Part shown: piece after piece, positions 4,837 through 7,601 of the stretch
How the letters are laid out: each line of letters opens with the position of its first letter
Numbering within the stretch: the first letter of the stretch is position 1
Assembly (NCBI GenBank): GCA_026785765.1
Contig: JAJAZK010000503.1
Span: 1 to 7,601, forward strand
DNA: 7,601 bases
Source of the DNA: Rhodoferax sp.
GTDB taxonomy: Bacteria > Pseudomonadota > Gammaproteobacteria > Burkholderiales > Burkholderiaceae_C
Reading direction: 5' to 3'
Notes under the pieces: model-generated
The model's database searches: none
Told to the model about the DNA's origin: nothing
Seen by the model: the letters and a program-made list of their open reading frames with translations, nothing else
Position numbers and translations under genes: made by a program

Positions 4837-7293
4837 ATGTCTGGTTCTGTTCCGCTTCCCGCCACGCCGCTGGATCTACCGCTGCTCCCGCTGCGCGATG
4901 TGGTGGTTTTCCCGCATATGGTTATTCCGCTGTTTGTCGGGCGCCCCAAGAGCATCAAGGCGCTGGAAGCGGCGATGGAGTCGGAGCGGCGCATCATGCT
5001 GGTTGCGCAGAAGGCGGCCGCAAAGGATGACCCGTTGGTGACCGACATGTTTGACGTCGGCTGTGTCTCCACTATTCTTCAGATGCTCAAGCTGCCTGAC
5101 GGCACGGTGAAAGTGCTGGTCGAAGGGCATCAGCGCGCACAGGTGAATCGCATCGATGACGGCGAGACTTACTTCTCCGCCAACGTGACCCCGATTGAGG
5201 CTGCGGTTGAAGCGCTTTCTGCGCCGCGCGGCAAGGCCAGCGAGATCGAGGCGCTGCGGCGCGCCGTGATGCAGCAGTTTGACCAGTACGTCAAACTCAA
5301 CAAGAAGATCCCGCCGGAGATTCTGACGTCGATCTCCAGCATCGACGATGCGGGCCGCCTGGCAGACACAATTGCGGCGCATCTGCCGCTCAAGCTTGAC
5401 AACAAGCAGGCTGTGCTGAGCCTGTCGGGAGTTAAAGAGCGGCTTGAGAATCTGTTCGAACAAATTGAGCGTGAAGTCGACATTCTGAACGTTGACAAGA
5501 AGATCCGCGGCCGTGTCAAGCGCCAGATGGAGAAGAACCAGCGCGACTTCTACCTCAACGAGCAGGTGAAGGCGATCCAGAAGGAACTTGGCGAAGGCGA
5601 GGATGGTGCTGACATCGACGAGATCGAGAAAAAGATCAAAGCCGCCAAGATGCCGAAGGAGGCGCTGAAAAAGGCCGAGGCTGAACTCAAGAAGCTCAAA
5701 CTGATGTCGCCGATGTCGGCAGAAGCTGCGGTGGTGCGCAATTACATCGACGTGCTTGCGGCATTGCCGTGGAGTGCGAAAACCAAGATCAAGCACGACT
5801 TGGGCAATGCGGAAACGGTGCTTAATGAAGACCATTTCGGCCTGGATAAAGTCAAGGATCGAATTTTGGAGTACCTCGCGGTTCAACAGCGAGTCGATAA
5901 GGTCAAGGCGCCCATCTTGTGCTTGGTCGGGCCTCCAGGGGTGGGCAAGACTTCACTTGGCCAGTCGATTGCCAATGCTACCGGGCGCAAGTACGTGCGT
6001 GTGGCATTGGGGGGTATGCGCGACGAGGCCGAGATTCGCGGGCATCGGCGTACCTATATCGGTGCGATGCCCGGCAAGGTGTTGCAGAGCCTGTCCAAGG
6101 TAGGTACGCGCAATCCGCTGTTTCTGCTTGACGAAATTGACAAGCTCGGCACAGACTTTCGCGGTGACCCATCAAGTGCTTTGCTCGAAGTTCTCGATCC
6201 TGAGCAGAACCACAAGTTCGGCGACCATTACGTCGAAGTTGATTTCGACCTCAGCGACGTCATGTTTGTGGCCACCTCCAACTCCATGAACATCCCGCCT
6301 GCACTGCTGGACCGGATGGAGGTGATCCGTTTGTCGGGCTATACCGAAGACGAGAAGACCAATATTGCGATCAAGTACCTGTTGCCAAAACAACTCAAGA
6401 ACAATGGTGTCAAGGTTGCGGAGCTTGATGTCACCGAAGGGGCTGTGCGCGACATCGTGCGTTACTACACCCGTGAAGCCGGCGTGCGTTCATTGGAACG
6501 CGAACTGTCGAAAATTTGTCGCAAGGTGGTCAAGGGCCTGCAACTCAAGAAGATGACACCACAAGTCGTGGTGACCGCCGACAACCTGAACGATTACCTC
6601 GGTGTGCGCAAACACACCTATGGCCGGGCCGAAGACCACAACCAGGTCGGCCAGGTCGTGGGCTTGGCCTGGACGGAAGTCGGCGGCGACCTGTTGACGA
6701 TCGAGGCGGCATTGATGCCAGGAAAAGGCGTGATCACCCGCACTGGTTCGCTCGGTGACGTAATGAAGGAGTCAGTGGAAGCCGCGCGCACGGTGGTGCG
6801 TAGCCGCGCCGCGCGTCTGGGTATCAAGGACGAAGTGTTCGAGAAGAAGGACATTCACATTCACGTGCCCGACGGTGCCACGCCCAAGGACGGGCCGAGT
6901 GCGGGCGCGGCGATGACCACGGCTTTTGTATCGGCCCTTACCGGAATTCCGGTACGCGGCGATGTGGCCATGACGGGTGAGATCACCTTGCGTGGTGAGG
7001 TCACGGCGATTGGTGGCCTGAAGGAGAAACTGTTGGCGGCCCTGCGGGGTGGAATCAAGACCGTACTTATCCCTGAAGAGAACGCGAAAGATTTGCAGGA
7101 CATCCCGGAGAACGTTAAAAACGGTCTCGAAATCGTGCCGGTGCGCTGGATCGATAAGGTCCTGGAGATCGCTCTGGTGCGCATGCCGCAGCCATTGCCG
7201 GAAGAGGAGCCTGTCGCTGTCGCGGGCGTGGTGGCTGCTCCTGCGGCGGCTACCGGTGCTACCTCGGTGGCGGTGGAGTCGGTGAAGCATTGA
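4837..7293 (+). CDS. lon: ATP-dependent protease Lon (LonA)
   Basis: Lon is a cytoplasmic hexameric protease with unfoldase and peptidase on one chain; it removes misfolded proteins and short-lived regulators. The order is complete: N-terminal substrate-binding LON domain (about residues 12-210, opening LPLLPLRDVVVFPHMVIPLF), a charged helical/coiled-coil linker (about 215-300, rich in Lys and Glu), and the AAA+ module with Walker A GPPGVGKT (365-372) and Walker B FLLDEID (Asp432, Glu433). The peptidase domain has Ser688 in KDGPSAG and Lys731 in GGLKEKL forming the catalytic dyad. All sit 9 residues later than in E. coli Lon. At 818 residues it is longer than the E. coli protein (784), mostly because of an Ala/Val/Pro-rich tail after residue 782. 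ATG 4837 is set by AAAGGA (4824-4829), 7 nt upstream. A heat-shock promoter candidate precedes it. No clear terminator follows before tRNA-Gly. Confidence 0.98.
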   Translation: MSGSVPLPATPLDLPLLPLRDVVVFPHMVIPLFVGRPKSIKALEAAMESERRIMLVAQKAAAKDDPLVTDMFDVGCVSTILQMLKLPDGTVKVLVEGHQRAQVNRIDDGETYFSANVTPIEAAVEALSAPRGKASEIEALRRAVMQQFDQYVKLNKKIPPEILTSISSIDDAGRLADTIAAHLPLKLDNKQAVLSLSGVKERLENLFEQIEREVDILNVDKKIRGRVKRQMEKNQRDFYLNEQVKAIQKELGEGEDGADIDEIEKKIKAAKMPKEALKKAEAELKKLKLMSPMSAEAAVVRNYIDVLAALPWSAKTKIKHDLGNAETVLNEDHFGLDKVKDRILEYLAVQQRVDKVKAPILCLVGPPGVGKTSLGQSIANATGRKYVRVALGGMRDEAEIRGHRRTYIGAMPGKVLQSLSKVGTRNPLFLLDEIDKLGTDFRGDPSSALLEVLDPEQNHKFGDHYVEVDFDLSDVMFVATSNSMNIPPALLDRMEVIRLSGYTEDEKTNIAIKYLLPKQLKNNGVKVAELDVTEGAVRDIVRYYTREAGVRSLERELSKICRKVVKGLQLKKMTPQVVVTADNLNDYLGVRKHTYGRAEDHNQVGQVVGLAWTEVGGDLLTIEAALMPGKGVITRTGSLGDVMKESVEAARTVVRSRAARLGIKDEVFEKKDIHIHVPDGATPKDGPSAGAAMTTAFVSALTGIPVRGDVAMTGEITLRGEVTAIGGLKEKLLAALRGGIKTVLIPEENAKDLQDIPENVKNGLEIVPVRWIDKVLEIALVRMPQPLPEEEPVAVAGVVAAPAAATGATSVAVESVKH

Positions 7294-7300
7294 CGCGGTT

Positions 7301-7312
7301 ACCAGCGCTGGT
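7301..7312. repeat. Perfect 12-bp palindrome after lon
   Basis: ACCAGC followed directly by GCTGGT forms a perfect dyad 8 nt after the lon stop. As RNA it gives at most a 4-bp stem with a GCGC loop and has no T-run, so it is a poor terminator. It may be chance or a small protein site. Confidence 0.3.
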
Positions 7313-7366
7313 CTGCAGTTTGCGTCGGGGCGCTATTCATGGACCGGATAGTGCCAAATCATCGGT

Positions 7367-7372
7367 TATAAT
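7367..7372 (+). promoter_or_regulatory. -10 box of the tRNA-Gly promoter
   Basis: A perfect TATAAT box lies 13 nt before the mature tRNA-Gly end, so transcription would start near 7379-7380 with a leader of about 6 nt. The expected -35 region (7343-7349, ACCGGAT) is a poor match. TGGACC (7340-7345) is closer to consensus but lies 21 nt away. The sequence after the box is AT-rich, unlike the GC-rich discriminators typical of strongly growth-regulated stable RNA promoters. Confidence 0.65.
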
Positions 7373-7385
7373 TTTTTCAGGAAAC

Positions 7386-7461
7386 GCGGGAATAGCTCAG
7401 TTGGTAGAGCGCAACCTTGCCAAGGTTGAGGTCGAGAGTTCGAGACTCTTTTCCCGCTCCA
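7386..7461 (+). tRNA. tRNA-Gly (anticodon GCC)
   Basis: The acceptor stem pairs GCGGGAA (7386-7392) with TTCCCGC (7451-7457), with T7458 as discriminator and CCA encoded (7459-7461). The anticodon stem CAACC/GGTTG encloses TTGCCAA, with GCC at 7419-7421, reading GGC and GGT. The T arm is GAGAG-TTCGAGA-CTCTT, with one G-T pair. It has its own TATAAT box but also lies 92 nt after lon with no strong terminator between them. A strong terminator follows 8 nt after its end. Confidence 0.97.
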
Positions 7462-7469
7462 AATTCCGT

Positions 7470-7496
7470 AAAGGGAAGCCGAGGCTTCCCTTTTTT
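7470..7496 (+). terminator. Strong intrinsic terminator after tRNA-Gly
   Basis: AAAGGGAAGC (7470-7479) pairs perfectly with GCTTCCCTTT (7484-7493) around a CGAG loop, and six T residues run from 7491 to 7496. This is a standard rho-independent terminator for tRNA-Gly, and for any lon transcript that reads into it. It separates tRNA-Gly from tRNA-Cys. Confidence 0.9.
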
Positions 7497-7542
7497 GTCG
7501 ATGCAAATGCCAGCGCAGCGATCGACAGGAGCAGCAGACATT

Positions 7543-7601
7543 GGCGCGATAGCAAAGCGGTTATGCACCGGATTGCAAATCCGAGCAGCCCGGTTCGACT
7601 C
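7543..7601 (+). tRNA. tRNA-Cys (anticodon GCA), cut by the window end
   Basis: The sequence starts with the acceptor strand GGCGCGA (7543-7549). The D arm AGCAAAGCGGTTATGC follows, as in other bacterial tRNA-Cys. The anticodon loop is TTGCAAA (7573-7579), with GCA at 7575-7577. The window ends just past the T loop (TTCGACT), so the 3' acceptor strand and CCA are not seen. The first anticodon-stem pair (C7568 with A7584) is a mismatch. No clear promoter lies in the 46 nt after the preceding terminator; that gap holds a loose inverted repeat (GTCGAT at 7497-7502, ATCGAC at 7521-7526). Confidence 0.93.

Noticed and set aside
4808..4840. CTTGAG (4808-4813) with CCCCATGT (4833-4840) as a second heat-shock promoter for lon.
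   Set aside because: The spacer is 19 nt, too long, and the CCCCAT overlaps the lon start codon, so transcripts would begin inside the gene.
4206..5886. Long reverse-strand open frames over clpX and lon.
   Set aside because: They mirror strongly supported plus-strand genes, have no recognisable domains, and reflect codon bias.
7377..7568. Reverse-strand open frame over tRNA-Gly.
   Set aside because: Its end reads like SRTLDLNLGKVALYQLSYSR, the well-known false protein made from antisense tRNA.
1..7601. CRISPR array, insertion sequence, prophage or new defence system.
   Set aside because: No regularly spaced repeats, transposase or phage sequence, flanking duplications or unknown conserved genes were seen; the intact genes are all standard housekeeping genes.

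Overview
The window reads as a chromosomal segment of a betaproteobacterium, most likely Burkholderiales. This rests on the wording of the ClpP, ClpX and Lon proteins, on a tRNA-Leu placed just ahead of tig, and on tRNA-Gly and tRNA-Cys after lon instead of the hupB found after lon in E. coli. The placement is from remembered family resemblance, not from a search. GC content is moderately high and codon use is even across the main genes.

Layout. Positions 1-84 (minus strand) hold the first 28 codons of a squalene-synthase family gene, probably hpnC of hopanoid synthesis. Positions 85-156 are a short divergent control region with a near-perfect 8+8 bp inverted repeat. Positions 157-1187 carry the wreck of an RND efflux operon: a membrane fusion protein gene that has lost its middle and is frameshifted, then an RND permease gene reduced to its first ~96 and last ~25 codons, with an amber codon in the first membrane segment. 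A terminator-like hairpin (1214-1244) sits 3 nt before tRNA-Leu(TAG).

Positions 1360-7293 hold the intact core: tig (trigger factor), clpP, clpX and lon, all on the plus strand. Together they form a protein quality-control module. Trigger factor meets nascent chains at the ribosome; ClpX unfolds substrates and feeds them to ClpP; Lon degrades misfolded and regulatory proteins. All four have the expected length and key residues. Between them lie a 14-bp hairpin (tig-clpP), a weak promoter candidate (clpP-clpX), and a GNRA-loop hairpin overlapping a good heat-shock (sigma-32) promoter candidate ahead of lon.

After lon come tRNA-Gly(GCC) with a clear TATAAT box, a strong intrinsic terminator (7470-7496), and a tRNA-Cys(GCA) cut by the window end. 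The core operon is therefore bracketed by tRNAs.

I found no evidence of a new multi-gene system, CRISPR array, prophage or insertion sequence. The points most worth a second look are the gutted efflux operon with its surviving operator-like site, the tRNA/mRNA linkage around tig, and the overlap of terminator and heat-shock promoter ahead of lon.
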